A stretch of 61,892 nt of DNA from Knoellia remsis (GCF_003002895.1 NZ_PVTI01000024.1:1-61892), one strand, 5' to 3'; numbered from the stretch's first letter, positions 1 to 10,343 are shown. Notes: a model not told the origin generated them from the sequence alone. Translations and numbers: made by a program.

Positions 1-2
1 CC

Positions 3-587
3 GCGTACCGCGTTCCGGCCGCGATGGCCCGCCTCGTGAGGCTGCGTGACGGCACCTGCCGGTTCCCCGGCTGCAGCGCCTCCGCGAGGCAGACCGACCT
101 CGACCACGTCATCCCCTGGCCCCAAGGACCCACGCACCCGGGCAACCTCATCGCGCTCTGTCGACATCACCACCGCATCAAGCAACGCCACGACTGGCGC
201 GTCCGACTCGACCCTGACGGCACCGTCACCTGGACCGACCCCACCGGCCGCGAGTTCACCACCCACCCCGTCGACCATTTGCGCCTCGCCACCGTGCACC
301 CCAGCACGCCCGAAACCGCGAACACCAGCGACACCACGACAAGCGAGAAGCCCAGCACCCTCGAGACCCTGCTCGACGACCTGCTCGACACCGACCGCCG
401 GACCCCCCACGGCCGCCACGCCCACCGCCGATACGCCGCCCGTAACTGCCGCACCCACGACGACCGAGGCAGACCCCTCTTCCACAACACCCGCACCGAC
501 CTCCACAACGGACTGCTCAAAGGCCGCACCGTGCTCGTCGACCTACCACCCCCACCACCACGAGAACCCGAGACGATCCCCTTCTGA
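3..587 (+). CDS. HNH endonuclease, DUF222/13E12-type, C-terminal part
   Basis: The frame is already open at the window edge, so the N-terminal part (DUF222 in this family) lies outside. An ATG at 24 sits inside the domain; the residues before it (AYRVPAA) match the usual run-in to the nuclease, so it is not the start. The HNH domain is clear: CRFPGC, then DLDHVIPW, then LCRHHHRIK, giving the paired cysteines, the catalytic Asp-His and the zinc-binding His cluster. About 100 residues of Thr/Asp/Arg-rich low-complexity sequence follow and end in a proline run. Proteins of this type occur in many copies in actinobacterial genomes. They are often called 13E12 repeat proteins and their role is unsettled; a DNA-cleaving function is inferred from the fold only. 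The gene stops 23 nt before hemE. Confidence 0.85.
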   Translation, partial: AYRVPAAMARLVRLRDGTCRFPGCSASARQTDLDHVIPWPQGPTHPGNLIALCRHHHRIKQRHDWRVRLDPDGTVTWTDPTGREFTTHPVDHLRLATVHPSTPETANTSDTTTSEKPSTLETLLDDLLDTDRRTPHGRHAHRRYAARNCRTHDDRGRPLFHNTRTDLHNGLLKGRTVLVDLPPPPPREPETIPF

Positions 588-610
588 TCTCGTTTGAGAG
601 GATCGCGTCC

Positions 611-1639
611 GTGATCGCTGACAGTCCTCTCGTTCTCGCCGCCACCCGCCAGCCGGTGCCGCACACCCCCGTGTGGTTCATGCGCCAAGCCGGCCGCTCG
701 CTGCCCGAGTACCGCGAGCTCCGCGAAGGCACCGGCATGCTCGAAGCCTGCCGCACCCCCGACCTCGTCACCGAGATCACCCTCCAGCCGGTCCGACGCC
801 ACAAGGTCGACGCGGCGATCTTCTTCTCCGACATCGTCGTCCCGCTGGCCGCCGTCGGGGTCGACCTCGACATCGTCGCCGGCACCGGCCCGGTCATGGC
901 CGAGCCCTTCGCCACTCGCGCCGACCTCGACCGGTTGCCCGACCTCACGCCGGACATGGTCCCGGACATCACCGAGTCCGTCACCCGACTCGTCCAAGAG
1001 CTCGGCGACACCCCGCTCATCGGCTTCGCCGGCGCACCATTCACCCTCGCGTCCTACCTCGTCGAGGGCGGCCCGTCACGCACCTACGAGAAGACCAAGG
1101 CGCTCATGCACGGCGATCCCGAACTCTGGGAAGCCCTGTGCGACAGGCTTGCTCGCATCAGTGGTGCCTTCCTCCGGGTCCAGGTCGAGGCCGGGGCCAG
1201 TGCGGTCCAGCTCTTCGACTCGTGGGCCGGAGCGCTCTCGCGAGCCGACTACACGGCATACGTCCAGAAGCACTCGGCCACAGCGCTCGGTGCGGTCGCC
1301 GACCTCGGTGTCCCGCGCATCCACTTCGGCGTCGGCACGGGCGAGCTGCTCGACCTCATGGGCGCCGCCGGCGCCGACGTCGTGGGGGTGGACTTCCGGG
1401 TCTCGCTCACCGACGCGGTCGCGCGCCTCGGAGCCTCGTATGCCGTCCAGGGCAACCTCGACCCGGCGCTCCTCGGTGCCCCGTGGCCCGTCGTCGAGGC
1501 GCGGGTGCGCGAGATCGTCGACGAGGGCCGCAAGGCCCCGGGCCACATCTTCAACCTCGGGCACGGCGTCCCCCCGCACACCGACCCCGACGTCCTCACC
1601 CGGATCGTCGAGGTCGTGCACGAGCACTCAGTCCGCTGA
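611..1639 (+). CDS. hemE: Uroporphyrinogen decarboxylase
   Basis: Cytosolic haem enzyme that decarboxylates the four acetate side chains of uroporphyrinogen III to give coproporphyrinogen III. The 342 residues match the family length. The first family signature is at residues 20-35 ([10 protein letters not shown], then SLPEYR), with the substrate-binding Arg pair and Asp nearby. The second signature region starts near residue 137 ([13 protein letters not shown]). The GTG at 611 is chosen because a GAGAGG ribosome site lies about 9 nt upstream and the protein begins at the usual distance from the first signature. The last 12 bases overlap the convergent DUF4349 gene. It lies near cgoX and chdC and supplies the coproporphyrinogen they use, although the lipoprotein gene on the other strand separates them. 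Confidence 0.97.
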   Translation: MIADSPLVLAATRQPVPHTPVWFMRQAGRSLPEYRELREGTGMLEACRTPDLVTEITLQPVRRHKVDAAIFFSDIVVPLAAVGVDLDIVAGTGPVMAEPFATRADLDRLPDLTPDMVPDITESVTRLVQELGDTPLIGFAGAPFTLASYLVEGGPSRTYEKTKALMHGDPELWEALCDRLARISGAFLRVQVEAGASAVQLFDSWAGALSRADYTAYVQKHSATALGAVADLGVPRIHFGVGTGELLDLMGAAGADVVGVDFRVSLTDAVARLGASYAVQGNLDPALLGAPWPVVEARVREIVDEGRKAPGHIFNLGHGVPPHTDPDVLTRIVEVVHEHSVR

Positions 1640-2581
1640 GGGACCACCGGGCGCCTGGCCCACGGGCGCCGTGACCGGTGTCGCGGTCGCGGCCAGCGGG
1701 CGGCGACGGCGCACCCACCACAACAGCGGCCCAACGACGAGGGCGATCGCGACCGCGAAGGGCAGGACCGCGCCGAGCACCGTCACGAGGATCGACAGCG
1801 ACGACAGGAAGGCCGCCCACCCGGCGCGCAGCCCGGACAGGAACCCACCCGCCGCGACCGGCTTGAAGTCGTCGGTCGAGAGGGTCACCGTGACGGGCGA
1901 CATCGCCACGGAGTCCTTGAGGCTGGCGAGCTGGGCGGTGAGTGCGTCGAGCTCGGCCTGGCGCTGCGACAGCTCGTTCTCCAGGGCGACGAGGTCGTTG
2001 ACGTTCGAGGCCCGGGCGATGAGGCCGCGGACGCGCTCGACGCTCGCGGTGAGCGACTTCACGCGGGCCTCGGTGTCGACGTAGGTCCCGGTGACGTCCT
2101 CGGCCGAGCTGGTGCGGAACTGGAGGTCCCCGATCTTCTCGATCTGCGCGATGGTCGCCTCGAGCGAGCCCGCCGGCACGCTGATGGTGACCGTGCCGTT
2201 GGTCCCGTCACCGCTCGCCCCGGAGTACAGCTCCTCGCCGGTCACGACGCCGCCCTGCGCCGCGGCGATGGACCGGATGCGGGCGGCCGACTCGGTGAGT
2301 GAGTCGACCTTGAGCTGCAGGCTCGCGCGGCGAACGAGCTTCTGCTCGGCGGACGTTCGCGCCTGCTCGGGTGAGACCGTCCCCGCCGAGCTGGCGCCAG
2401 CCTTGGCGGCTTGGTCACCGTCACGGGGCGCCTCGAACTGCTCGGTGCCGCCGGCGGCGTTGGAGTCAGCGGTACGCGCGTCATCGCCGGTGCCGGCGCT
2501 GCAGCCGGCGAGCAGGCCGACCGCGAGGGCGAGGCCGGCGAGGTCGGTGGTGATGCGCCGGCGCTGGGTGGACGAGCTCAT
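1628..2581 (-). CDS. DUF4349 lipoprotein
   Basis: Predicted membrane-anchored lipoprotein of 317 residues. From the start at 2581 it shows a signal peptide with basic residues 7-9, a hydrophobic stretch and a lipobox LAGC (Cys27 as lipidation site). The centre has the DUF4349 fold: alternating Ser/Thr-rich strands and a heptad region ([18 protein letters not shown]) likely to be a coiled coil. A C-terminal membrane helix is followed by RRRR. The frame could begin further upstream, at 2656, but the signal peptide and an AAGGGG ribosome site 7 nt before the ATG at 2581 decide for the shorter form. The function of DUF4349 proteins is not known; a lipid anchor plus a C-terminal helix suggests an envelope protein held at both ends. 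It converges on hemE with a 12-bp overlap. Confidence 0.9.
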   Translation of the reverse strand: MSSSTQRRRITTDLAGLALAVGLLAGCSAGTGDDARTADSNAAGGTEQFEAPRDGDQAAKAGASSAGTVSPEQARTSAEQKLVRRASLQLKVDSLTESAARIRSIAAAQGGVVTGEELYSGASGDGTNGTVTISVPAGSLEATIAQIEKIGDLQFRTSSAEDVTGTYVDTEARVKSLTASVERVRGLIARASNVNDLVALENELSQRQAELDALTAQLASLKDSVAMSPVTVTLSTDDFKPVAAGGFLSGLRAGWAAFLSSLSILVTVLGAVLPFAVAIALVVGPLLWWVRRRRPLAATATPVTAPVGQAPGGPSAD

Positions 2582-2733
2582 GATGATCCCCTTCGGTGAA
2601 GCCGGGCCGTGGGAGTCCGGTCCGTGTCCCTGCTCAGACTCCTCCGGGGCGGTCACCGGTTCCCGGCGGTCCGGTCACGATGTGGTGACGGGCTGACATC
2701 GGTCCGGCTTCACGCCGGTGAGAGAGTGGCGGG

Positions 2734-4173
2734 GTGATCATCGGACCCGACCCGTCGCGCCCGACCGTCGTCGTCATCGGTGGCGGCGTCGCCGGACTCA
2801 CGGCCGCCCGCGACGTGTTGGTCGCGGCACCCGACACCCGCGTCATCGTGCTCGAGGCGGCGGACCGGGTCGGCGGCAAGCTCCGCCGCGAGGAGGTCGC
2901 CGGTGTCCTCGTCGATGTCGGGGCCGAGGCGATGCTCTCGGTCCGGCCAGAGGCGGTCGAGCTCGTCGAGCAGGTCGCCGACGCCAAGGACGTGGTCCGG
3001 CCCGCCACGACGGCGGCCCGCATCTGGTCCCGCGGTGAGCTGCACCCCCTCCCGCGCACGAGAGTCGGGGTGCCGTTCGCCGACTCGCGCGTCACCGGAC
3101 TGCTCACCGCGGACGAAGAGGCGCGCATGCGATCCGAGACCCCGCCTCCCATGGTCGAGACCGACGTCTCCGTCGGCGACTACGTCGCCGCACGTCTCGG
3201 GGACGCCGTCGTGGACCGCCTCGTCGAGCCGATGCTCGGCGGTGTGTATGCCGGCCGGTCCCGTGAGCTGTCGCTGCGGGCGACGATGCCGGGGGTCTGG
3301 GATGTGGCCGCACGACGTGGCTCCCTGTTGGCGCCACCGGAGTACGACAGCGCGAGTTCGACTGCAGGACAAGCACGTTCGCCCTTCATCGGCCTGCGCG
3401 GGGGAGTGGGACGGCTCGTCGACCTTCTCGCCGCCGATGTCGAGATCCGCGGCGGCACGATCGTCACGCGGACGATCGTGCGTGGACTGGAGCGGACCGC
3501 GACCGGCTGGTCAGTGCTCTCGGGCCCGACGACCGACCCTCAGCTGCAGCACGCCGACGCCGTCGTCATCGCCGTCCCACCACCGGCCGCGGCCCGGCTG
3601 CTCGGCGAGACCGCACCCGACGCCGCGGCAGCACTGGGCGAGGTCGAGGTCGCCTCCGTCGCCGTCATCACGCTCGCCGTTCCCGCCGCGGAGGTCGCCG
3701 GCTGGACCGGGTCGGGCTTCCTCGTCCCGTCGGTCGACGGCCGGGGCATCAAGGCGTCGACGTTCAGCTCGGCCAAGTGGGGGTGGCTCGCAGCGGCAGG
3801 CGGGCGGACGGCATACCTGCGTGCGTCTGTCGGGCGAGCGGGCGAGACGGCGACGCTGCAGCGCGACGACGCGGACCTCGTGGACCTTGCGGCGCGCGAG
3901 GTCCCCGACGCCATGGGTGCGGGATCGTTGACCGTCGTCGACAGTCACGTCCAGCGCTGGGGCGGCGCGCTGCCGCAGTACGCCGTGGGACACGTCGACC
4001 GCGTCGATCGGGTCCGTCGTGCCGTGGCCGCCGTCGACGGGCTCGAGGTGGCCGGTGCGACCTACGAGGGGGTCGGGATCCCGGCGGTCATCGCGTCGGC
4101 GCACCGGGCGGCCGACGGCGTCCTGGCCCGCCTGACCCACCTGCGCGAGGCCACGGGCCGCGAGCGAGAATGA
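2734..4173 (+). CDS. cgoX: Coproporphyrinogen III oxidase (HemY/CgoX)
   Basis: FAD enzyme that oxidises coproporphyrinogen III to coproporphyrin III; older annotations call this family protoporphyrinogen oxidase HemY. The 479 residues begin with a dinucleotide-binding fold ([16 protein letters not shown], residues 12-27) with the acidic end of strand two in [10 protein letters not shown]. The C-terminal FAD motif is [18 protein letters not shown]. The GTG at 2734 places the Rossmann strand at the normal distance from the N-terminus. Only 4 nt separate it from chdC, so the pair is probably one transcript. With chdC next door it supports the coproporphyrin-dependent pathway of Gram-positive bacteria; a ferrochelatase gene is not in the window. 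The 152 bp upstream hold no feature I can name. Confidence 0.93.
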   Translation: MIIGPDPSRPTVVVIGGGVAGLTAARDVLVAAPDTRVIVLEAADRVGGKLRREEVAGVLVDVGAEAMLSVRPEAVELVEQVADAKDVVRPATTAARIWSRGELHPLPRTRVGVPFADSRVTGLLTADEEARMRSETPPPMVETDVSVGDYVAARLGDAVVDRLVEPMLGGVYAGRSRELSLRATMPGVWDVAARRGSLLAPPEYDSASSTAGQARSPFIGLRGGVGRLVDLLAADVEIRGGTIVTRTIVRGLERTATGWSVLSGPTTDPQLQHADAVVIAVPPPAAARLLGETAPDAAAALGEVEVASVAVITLAVPAAEVAGWTGSGFLVPSVDGRGIKASTFSSAKWGWLAAAGGRTAYLRASVGRAGETATLQRDDADLVDLAAREVPDAMGAGSLTVVDSHVQRWGGALPQYAVGHVDRVDRVRRAVAAVDGLEVAGATYEGVGIPAVIASAHRAADGVLARLTHLREATGRERE

Positions 4174-4177
4174 GGGC

Positions 4178-4942
4178 ATGACCGAGCCCGCCTCCTCGTC
4201 CAGCCCAGAGCAGAGCCCCACCAAGACCGCCCGCGCCGTCCCGTCCAAGCCGAGCCCGGCGCGGATGCGCGAGATCAACGACGCGATCCGCTACACGATG
4301 TGGTCGGTCTTCGAGGTCACCGAGCCGTTGGGTGAGGCCGACCGGGCCGCGCTGGCGGCCGAGGTGGAGCAGCTCGTCGCCGACCTCGAGGCCGGTGGTG
4401 TCGTCGTCCGTGGGTTCTACGACCTCGCGGGGCTGCGCGGCGACGCCGACCTCATGGTGTGGTGGCACGCGGACCGGATCGAGGACCTTCAGGACGCCTA
4501 CCACCGGCTGCTGCGCACCGAGCTCGGTTCCCACCTGTCGTCGGTGTGGTCGGTCGCGGCCCTGCACCGTCCGGCCGAGTTCAACAAGAGCCACATCCCG
4601 GCGTTCCTCGCCGACGAGGAAGCCCGCGACTACGTGTGCGTCTACCCGTTCGTGCGGTCCTACGAGTGGTACCTCCTCGAGGACGGCGAGCGCCGGGACA
4701 TGCTGCGCGAGCACGGCCAGATGGCCCGGGACTACCCCGACGTGCGGGCCAACACCATCGCCTCGTTCGGCCTGAACGACTACGAGTGGATCCTCGCGTT
4801 CGAGGCCGACGAGCTGCACCGCATCGTCGACCTCATGCGCGAGCTGCGGGCCTCACGCGCGCGTCTGCACGTGCGCGAGGAGGTGCCGTTCTTCACCGGC
4901 CCGCGCGTGGAGATCACGGACCTCGTCGCACGCCAGCGCTGA
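4178..4942 (+). CDS. chdC: Coproheme decarboxylase (HemQ)
   Basis: Chlorite-dismutase-fold enzyme that decarboxylates coproheme III to haem b, the last step of the coproporphyrin-dependent pathway. It has 254 residues. The core shows [12 protein letters not shown], where the catalytic tyrosine of actinobacterial ChdC is expected, and [16 protein letters not shown], whose histidine is the probable proximal haem ligand. A Pro/Ser-rich N-terminal extension of about 30 residues precedes the domain. It follows cgoX by 4 nt. The bases GAGAAT, 6 nt before the ATG, resemble a -10 element for a leaderless transcript, so an extra promoter at the cgoX stop codon is possible but unproven. The identification rests on the full-length match and on the neighbour. 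Confidence 0.95.
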   Translation: MTEPASSSSPEQSPTKTARAVPSKPSPARMREINDAIRYTMWSVFEVTEPLGEADRAALAAEVEQLVADLEAGGVVVRGFYDLAGLRGDADLMVWWHADRIEDLQDAYHRLLRTELGSHLSSVWSVAALHRPAEFNKSHIPAFLADEEARDYVCVYPFVRSYEWYLLEDGERRDMLREHGQMARDYPDVRANTIASFGLNDYEWILAFEADELHRIVDLMRELRASRARLHVREEVPFFTGPRVEITDLVARQR

Positions 4943-4948
4943 CGCCCG

Positions 4949-4992
4949 GTCAGGCGTCCTTCGGACGGCTGACGTCGTCAGGCGTCCTTCGG
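4949..4992. repeat. 28-bp imperfect tandem duplication at the msrB 3' end
   Basis: The 16 bases GTCAGGCGTCCTTCGG occur at 4949-4964 and again at 4977-4992, 28 bp apart. The right copy contains the last codons and stop of msrB. The left copy lies in the gap between the convergent chdC and msrB genes and reads as a second, non-coding msrB tail. The left copy also holds a CGTCC-TTC-GGACG hairpin (4955-4967) that could act as a weak terminator for either gene. Confidence 0.75.
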
Positions 4993-5403
4993 CCGCAGGG
5001 TCATCGCGATGCTGTTGATGCAGAACCGCTGGTCGGTCGGGGTGTCGTAGCCCTCGCCCTCGAAGACGTGCCCGAGGTGGCTGCCGCAGTTCGCGCAGCG
5101 CACCTCGACGCGCGGACGCCCGGGCAGCGAGCGGTCCTCGAGGTACTCGACGGAGTCACCCGCGAGCGGAGAGTAGAACGAGGGCCAGCCGCAGTGGCTG
5201 TCGAACTTCGTCTCGCTCGTGAACAGCTCGGCACCACAGGCCCGGCACGCATAGACGCCCTCGGTCTTGGTGTCGGTGTACTCGCCGGTGCCGGGGCGCT
5301 CCGTGCCCGCCTGACGGAGCACGGCGTACTCCTCCGGGGTCAGCTGCTCGCGCCACTCCTGCTCGGACTTGGTCGTGGGGTAGGAACGCTCGCTCGGTGT
5401 CAT
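4978..5403 (-). CDS. msrB: Peptide methionine-(R)-S-oxide reductase
   Basis: Repairs the R-epimer of methionine sulfoxide in proteins. From the start at 5403 the protein has 141 residues, usual for a free-standing MsrB. Zinc is held by two CxxC pairs (C53/C56 and C103/C106). The catalytic cysteine is C128 in RFCINS and a likely resolving cysteine is C71 in SHCGWPSF. An ATG at 5409 is in the same frame, but the GAGG ribosome site sits 1 nt from it and 7 nt from the ATG at 5403, so the shorter form is preferred. A 22-bp-stem hairpin begins only 22 nt before the start, so the promoter must lie inside or beyond that structure. The gene converges on chdC. Confidence 0.95.
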   Translation of the reverse strand: MTPSERSYPTTKSEQEWREQLTPEEYAVLRQAGTERPGTGEYTDTKTEGVYACRACGAELFTSETKFDSHCGWPSFYSPLAGDSVEYLEDRSLPGRPRVEVRCANCGSHLGHVFEGEGYDTPTDQRFCINSIAMTLRPKDA

Positions 5404-5424
5404 CGCCATACCTCATCCCAACAC

Positions 5425-5474
5425 ACGTGACCCGCGTCGTATGCCGCGTGGGCGGCATACGACGCGGGTCACGT
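5425..5474. terminator. 22-bp perfect hairpin between nuclease gene and msrB
   Basis: Arms 5425-5446 and 5453-5474 pair perfectly over 22 bp around a 6-nt loop (CGTGGG). There is no T-run on either side, as in many actinobacterial I-shaped terminators. It sits downstream of the nuclease gene (stop at 5503, reverse strand) and just before msrB on the same strand. Each arm contains GTATGCC or GGCATAC, the word that is over-represented in this chromosome. Confidence 0.75.
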
Positions 5475-5502
5475 CATCGTCGTGGCGGTGGACGGAGCGT
5501 CG

Positions 5503-7926
5503 TCAGCGCTTCCGGTCCCACCAGCCGCCCTTGACGTCGATGCCGACGAGCACGGGGTCGTGGTCGGACGCGGCATACGGCTGCGTGGTGTAGAAGTCGG
5601 TGACGTTGTAGTTGCGGCGCGAGTACTGCATCGCCACCGACTCGTCGGCATTGATGTCCCAGATGCCGGCGCCCGTGACGAGCTCGGCGGCGGCGGCGTT
5701 GCCGAACATGTGGTCGAGCGAGCCGAGCCGTCCGCTGAACTGGTAGCTCGCCGAGCCCGGCTCGTACTTCTTGACCAACTCCGTGTAGCCCGCCGACTCG
5801 ATGATCTGGATCGGCGTCTCCTTCGAGTAGGCGTTGAAGTCACCGATGAGGAAGACCGGGTCCTTGGCCCACTGCGATGCCGTCCACGACGTCAGTGCCC
5901 GCGCCTGCGCCTCGCGCGAGGGGTTGGACAGGCCCTGGCCGGTGCCGTCGTCCTCGCCGGACCCCTTGGACTTGAAGTGGTTGACGACGGTGACGAACTT
6001 CGTCCCGGAGCGCTGCGCCTGCCACTCCTGCGCCAGCGGGTAGCGTGCGTTGGCGAAGGCCGGGTCGAGCAGCAGCTGCGAGGAACCCTTCGGCTTGACG
6101 AGCTGGGGGTTGTAGATGAAGGCGGTGCGGATGACGTCCTCGTTCGGGGCGTTCACGACGGGCGACTCGGCGTAGGCCCAGGTGCCGCCGGCGGCGTTGA
6201 GCGCGGCGACGAACTCGCGCAGCGTGTAGTCGCGGTCTCGGTTGACCCACGACAGGCCCGCCGAGTTCTCGATCTCCGACAGCCCGACGACGGCTGCGTC
6301 GAGGCCGTTGACCGCGGAGACGAGCTTGGCGCGCTGGTCCGCGAGCGCCTTCTCGGTCCAGGCACCGCGCACCTCGCAGTAGTTCGTCGTCACGGGGTTG
6401 CCGTCGCGGTCGTCGTAGGACGGGCAGTTCTTCACCTGGTCCTCGTCCTCACCGAGGTCGGTGAAGTAGTTGAGGACGTTGATGAAGGCGATGTTGGTGT
6501 CGCCGCCCGTGGCCGGCGGCGTGGCCTCGCGGTCGTTCTCGGTGACGACCGGGTCGTCGCTGTCGGTGGGGCCGACGACCTGCCCGGTCGGCTGGTAGTT
6601 CCACTGGAAGCGGTAGTCGAGGATGACCGGCTTGGCGAAGGTCAGCTGCGACCCAGTGCGCATCGGTTCCGCCTGCGAGAGGTAGGGCAGTGGCGAGTCC
6701 TGCGCGGTCGCGTTGCGCAGGTAGTCCCAGCTCGACCCGTCGTCGAGGGTGATGTACTTCTTCCGATTCTCCGCCTCGTAGGCCGCGGCGGCCGCGCCCG
6801 GAGCGACCTTCTCGGTGGCCTGGTAGAGCGGCTGGTCTCCGACGGCGAGCCCGAGCTGGCCGTACTGGTTGAGCGCGTAGTTGTTCGTGATGGTGTAGGT
6901 CCCTTGGGGCAGGACGAGCATGCCTTCGTACTGCTCCTTGTCGGCATCGGTCACCGGCAGCGTCGGCAGCGGGGTCGGGGTGACCGGGGCACAGCCCGAC
7001 TTCGGCGTGAGCGTCGGGCGGGTCAGCTCGGTCAGGCCGTTGTACTCGGTCACCGTCGCCGTGACGGTGTAGCAGTCGCCGATCGCGACGTCGGTCGTGC
7101 CGAAGACGAAGACGCCGTCGGACGCGCCGGGAGTCGCGTCGGTGGTGCCGCCGGTGCCCGCGGTCTGCAGGTAGAACCCGTTGAAGCCGCCCGTCGGGTA
7201 GTTCGCGGTGACGACGCCGCTCGTCGTCACCTGCTGACCGTTCAAGGGGCTGGTCGCGCCGGTGCCCTGGATCTGGGCGATCGTGACCTCGGTGGGCTCC
7301 GGCTCGGGGCCGGGTCCTCCGGTGCCGCCGGATGGTGTCGGGGTCGGGGCCCCGACGGTGAAGTCCACGGAGTTGTCGTCGGTGTCGGCGAAGGTGGCGC
7401 TGCGCGCGGCCGACGTCGTGTTGGACAGCGCGGGAGCGGCCTTGGTCTCGTAGGCGTTGGCCGAGCCGAAACCGATGCGGTCGACGAGCGTGCCCGCGGG
7501 GTCGTAGAGGTCGACGCGCCCGTTGGTCGCACTCATGTTGAGCGTGCCCGTCGCGTCCGGGGTCGGCAGTGGCTGGCCGGCTCCGGCCCCCGCCGCCTGC
7601 TTGATGAGGAACGTCTTGCCCGCGGGGATGCTGCCGGACAGCGTCGTCGACCCCCCGGACCCGCCGCTCGCCGAGAAGTACTGGACGCGCCAGCCGGACA
7701 GGTCGATCGCCGTGCCGGCGCGGTTGCCGAGCTCGATGAAGTCGTTCTGGAAGGGAGCGCCGGAGTTGCCGCCGCCCCCGTAGACCTCGGAGATGAGCAC
7801 GGTCGTCGAGACGGCGCCGGCCGGTGCCGCGCCGATGAGGGCGGTTGCCCCGGCGAGTGGGAGCGCGAGGAGGGGCGCGGCGATCGCGGCGCACCTGCGG
7901 CGGGCGAACCTTGGGAATGCAGACAT
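5503..7926 (-). CDS. Secreted lamin-tail/EEP-domain nuclease (ExeM/NucH type)
   Basis: Large exported protein of 807 residues. A signal peptide with RRR near residue 10 and a cleavage region AAPAGA around residue 38 comes first. Next is a lamin-tail-like beta domain (ISEVYGGGGNSG to about residue 180), a Pro/Gly/Glu linker (GGTGGPGPEPEPTE), a beta-rich OB-like domain, and from about residue 450 an endonuclease/exonuclease/phosphatase domain. Catalytic motifs of that domain are visible: GLSEIEN (metal-binding Glu), GDFNAYS (Asp/Asn) and SDHDPV (final Asp-His). The architecture matches extracellular nucleases of the ExeM/NucH type, which degrade external DNA, probably for phosphate or biofilm turnover. 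The start at 7926 has a GAAGGG ribosome site. No LPxTG or C-terminal helix is seen, so release into the medium is likely. The 165 bp upstream hold one GTATGCCG word and nothing else I recognise. Confidence 0.9.
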   Translation of the reverse strand: MSAFPRFARRRCAAIAAPLLALPLAGATALIGAAPAGAVSTTVLISEVYGGGGNSGAPFQNDFIELGNRAGTAIDLSGWRVQYFSASGGSGGSTTLSGSIPAGKTFLIKQAAGAGAGQPLPTPDATGTLNMSATNGRVDLYDPAGTLVDRIGFGSANAYETKAAPALSNTTSAARSATFADTDDNSVDFTVGAPTPTPSGGTGGPGPEPEPTEVTIAQIQGTGATSPLNGQQVTTSGVVTANYPTGGFNGFYLQTAGTGGTTDATPGASDGVFVFGTTDVAIGDCYTVTATVTEYNGLTELTRPTLTPKSGCAPVTPTPLPTLPVTDADKEQYEGMLVLPQGTYTITNNYALNQYGQLGLAVGDQPLYQATEKVAPGAAAAAYEAENRKKYITLDDGSSWDYLRNATAQDSPLPYLSQAEPMRTGSQLTFAKPVILDYRFQWNYQPTGQVVGPTDSDDPVVTENDREATPPATGGDTNIAFINVLNYFTDLGEDEDQVKNCPSYDDRDGNPVTTNYCEVRGAWTEKALADQRAKLVSAVNGLDAAVVGLSEIENSAGLSWVNRDRDYTLREFVAALNAAGGTWAYAESPVVNAPNEDVIRTAFIYNPQLVKPKGSSQLLLDPAFANARYPLAQEWQAQRSGTKFVTVVNHFKSKGSGEDDGTGQGLSNPSREAQARALTSWTASQWAKDPVFLIGDFNAYSKETPIQIIESAGYTELVKKYEPGSASYQFSGRLGSLDHMFGNAAAAELVTGAGIWDINADESVAMQYSRRNYNVTDFYTTQPYAASDHDPVLVGIDVKGGWWDRKR

Positions 7927-8091
7927 GAGGACCCTTCAGGGGAGCAGGAGGACAACTACCCCCTGACCGTATGCCGTCCGCTCACCTCGTGTCTGCAGGT
8001 CAAGGTGGCGAAAAGGCGAAAACTGCATGACGCGCTGCGGGTCGACGTGAGGGGGTGGGCGGCGGCCCGCATCGCGGACGGTGGGCGCCCG

Positions 8092-10343
8092 TCAGCCGGT
8101 GAGCCGGGCCTCGAACGAGGCGCCGGCGGCCCCGGCCAAGGATGCGGTGACCGTGACGAGCCGGCCGCCGGTGACCTGGAGCCGGGGGTCCGCCGCCGCG
8201 ACCGTCCGCATGGGACGGCCGAAGTCGATGCCCAGCCTGGCGCTCACCGCCGCCTTCGTCGGCGCAGACACGGCGAAGGAGGCGGTGTTGCCGTGACGGC
8301 GGGCGATGACTGCCACCGGCTCGGTCGAGGTGACGACGCCCTCGTCGGTGGCCTGGAAGAGGTGGGCGAGGAGGAACCGCTCGCCACCGACGGTGAGCCG
8401 CACGATGTGTGCCACGGCGTCCTGGCGGACCACCTCGACCTCGAGGTCGGCCGCGAGCTCGGCGGTGCGACGAAGACATACCCGGCCACGTCGTGCGGTC
8501 CGCCGACGTGGGCCCAGCGCGGGTCGACGTGGTCGGTGGCTGCGTCGTGTCGGGTGCCGTCGACGGTGACGACGACGTCGGTGCCGACGGCGAACCCGCG
8601 GTTCTCCACGGTCGTCTCCGCGTCCGTGCTCGTCGCGATGTCGGAGCCGACGGCGAGCACGAGGTCGTCGAGCATGAGCCACGACTTCTTGGCCCGGGTG
8701 GTGCCGAGCGAGTTCGTCAGGTCCATGCCGGCCGAGCCCCACCTCCCCTCAAGGGAGACGCCGCCGCCCCAGAGGTTCTGGGCCCGGGGGATGCCGGTGC
8801 CGGCTCCGCTCGCTCCGGAGGCGCGCTCGGTGAGGGCTGCGGTGGTGCCGGGGATGCGGTACGGGTCAACGGTCGGCCAGTAGTCGTCGGAGAACTGACC
8901 CGGGTCGGCGTCGACGTAGAGATAGCCCACACCGTCGCCGTGGTGCCAGCCGAGGTTGTTCTCGTTGTTGCCCCACTCGTAGCGGCCGATGCGACGCGAG
9001 GACGTCGAGACGGTGAAGGCCCACCCGGTGCCGCGGTGCACGGTCCGTTCCTGGGCGCCGAACTGCTCGGTCCCGACGGGCTCGGCCGCCGCCGTGACGC
9101 CGCCATCCTCGAGGACGGCGAACGCGCGCTGCAGGTCACCGACGGAGCCCCGCCGCATGTAGTCACCGGTGAGCCGCTGCAGCCAGCCCTTGGCGAGGGT
9201 GGTGTAGGTGGTGCGGTACGGGTCCTCGATCTGCTGGGCCAACAGCAGCATCGAGCAGATCGCGGTGAACCCGTCGTCGAAGTCGCGCTCGCCCTCGCGA
9301 GAGACCGCACGGCCCCGCACCGTCTCCATCATCCGGCCGTTCCAGATGAACGGGGCGAAGGAGCGCTCGGGTGCGTCGAGAAAGACGCTGACGTTGGGGT
9401 CGGTCACCGGCCACTGGCTGCCGGTGAGCAGGAGCAGCGAGCTCGCGACGCCCGCGAGCGCGACGTTGCCGTACGTCCCGACGTAGGGGATGTAGCCGTG
9501 GTCGATGTAGGAGCCGTCGGCGTAGAAGCCGTTCCCACCCGTGACGTAGCGGAACAGGCTGTTCCGGCCGGCCCGCACGACGTCGCTGAGGGCGTCGCGG
9601 GCGAGTGCCATGTCGGCGGCGTTGCGGGTCGCGATGCCGCGCAGGAGGCAGGCGAGGACCTTGTCGGCGCGGTTGCCGCCGGTCTCCGACAACGACGTCC
9701 CGGTCCCACGGAAGTTCGGGTTGGGCGTGAACCGTCGGACGCCGGCCATCGCGGCGTCCCGGTCGGCCTGGGTGAGGAGGCCGTCAATGAGCGCCGTGAG
9801 GTCGCCGAGGGAGCGCGGAATGCCGATCTCCCAGAACCACCAGTTCCCGAAGGGGCGTGAGCCGGCGTTGTACCAGGACGTCGTCATGTGCCGGTACCAC
9901 GCCACGAGGGCCTCGGCGACGGCCGGGTCCGCGTGCTGTGCCGTTCCTCGAGTCGCCCATGCCGTCGCCACGTCGACGATGCGGCGGTAGGTGAGGGCGA
10001 TGTTGGCCTCCTTGCCCGCCATGGGCAGGTCCGCCCAGATGTTGCCGCCCGCGGTGAGGGGGAGCGCGGAGCCCACGGCCGTGGCGGCCGCCTCCGAGAT
10101 CTGTGCCACGCGCTCGGCGATGACGGGGTTGGTCGTGTCGAGCTCGCTGCCGCCGGTGAGGTAGTCCACCCAGCGGCGCCGCAGCTCGTCGAACCCGGCG
10201 GGCTCCGCGGCATACGCCCCGACGGCGAGCGGCCCGGCGGACAGTCCGAGGGCGGTGACGGCGCCGACGCCGCCGAGCCCGAGCACGCTGCGACGGCTGG
10301 GACCGGGCGTCGTCGGTGCGGTCGAGGTCAGGGATGGGTTCAT
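8092..10343 (-). pseudogene. Polysaccharide lyase family 8, frameshifted near its C-terminus
   Basis: Tat-exported polysaccharide lyase of the hyaluronate/chondroitin/xanthan lyase family. The start at 10343 has AAGGA 8 nt upstream. A twin-arginine signal (PSRRSVLGLGG) is followed by the alpha/alpha-toroid domain with the aromatic patch NWWFWEIGIP and the catalytic His and Tyr in DGSYIDHGYIPYVGTYG, nine residues apart as in known family members. The central and C-terminal beta domains follow. After GYVFVAPPS (about 8465) the frame turns into Arg/Ser-rich sequence without family character, while the neighbouring reverse frame continues sensibly (TAELAADLEVEVVRQDA to FEARLTG) and stops at 8092. 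A one-base indel at about 8463-8475 therefore splits the last 120 or so residues. Without a second read a sequencing error cannot be excluded. The shifted frame would end at 8244. Confidence 0.8.

Noticed and set aside
5482-8883. A forward open frame of 1133 codons opposite the secreted nuclease and the lyase end
   Set aside because: It is the antisense of well-recognised genes, has Val/Arg/Gly/Asp-rich composition without domains, and exists because high GC removes stop codons.
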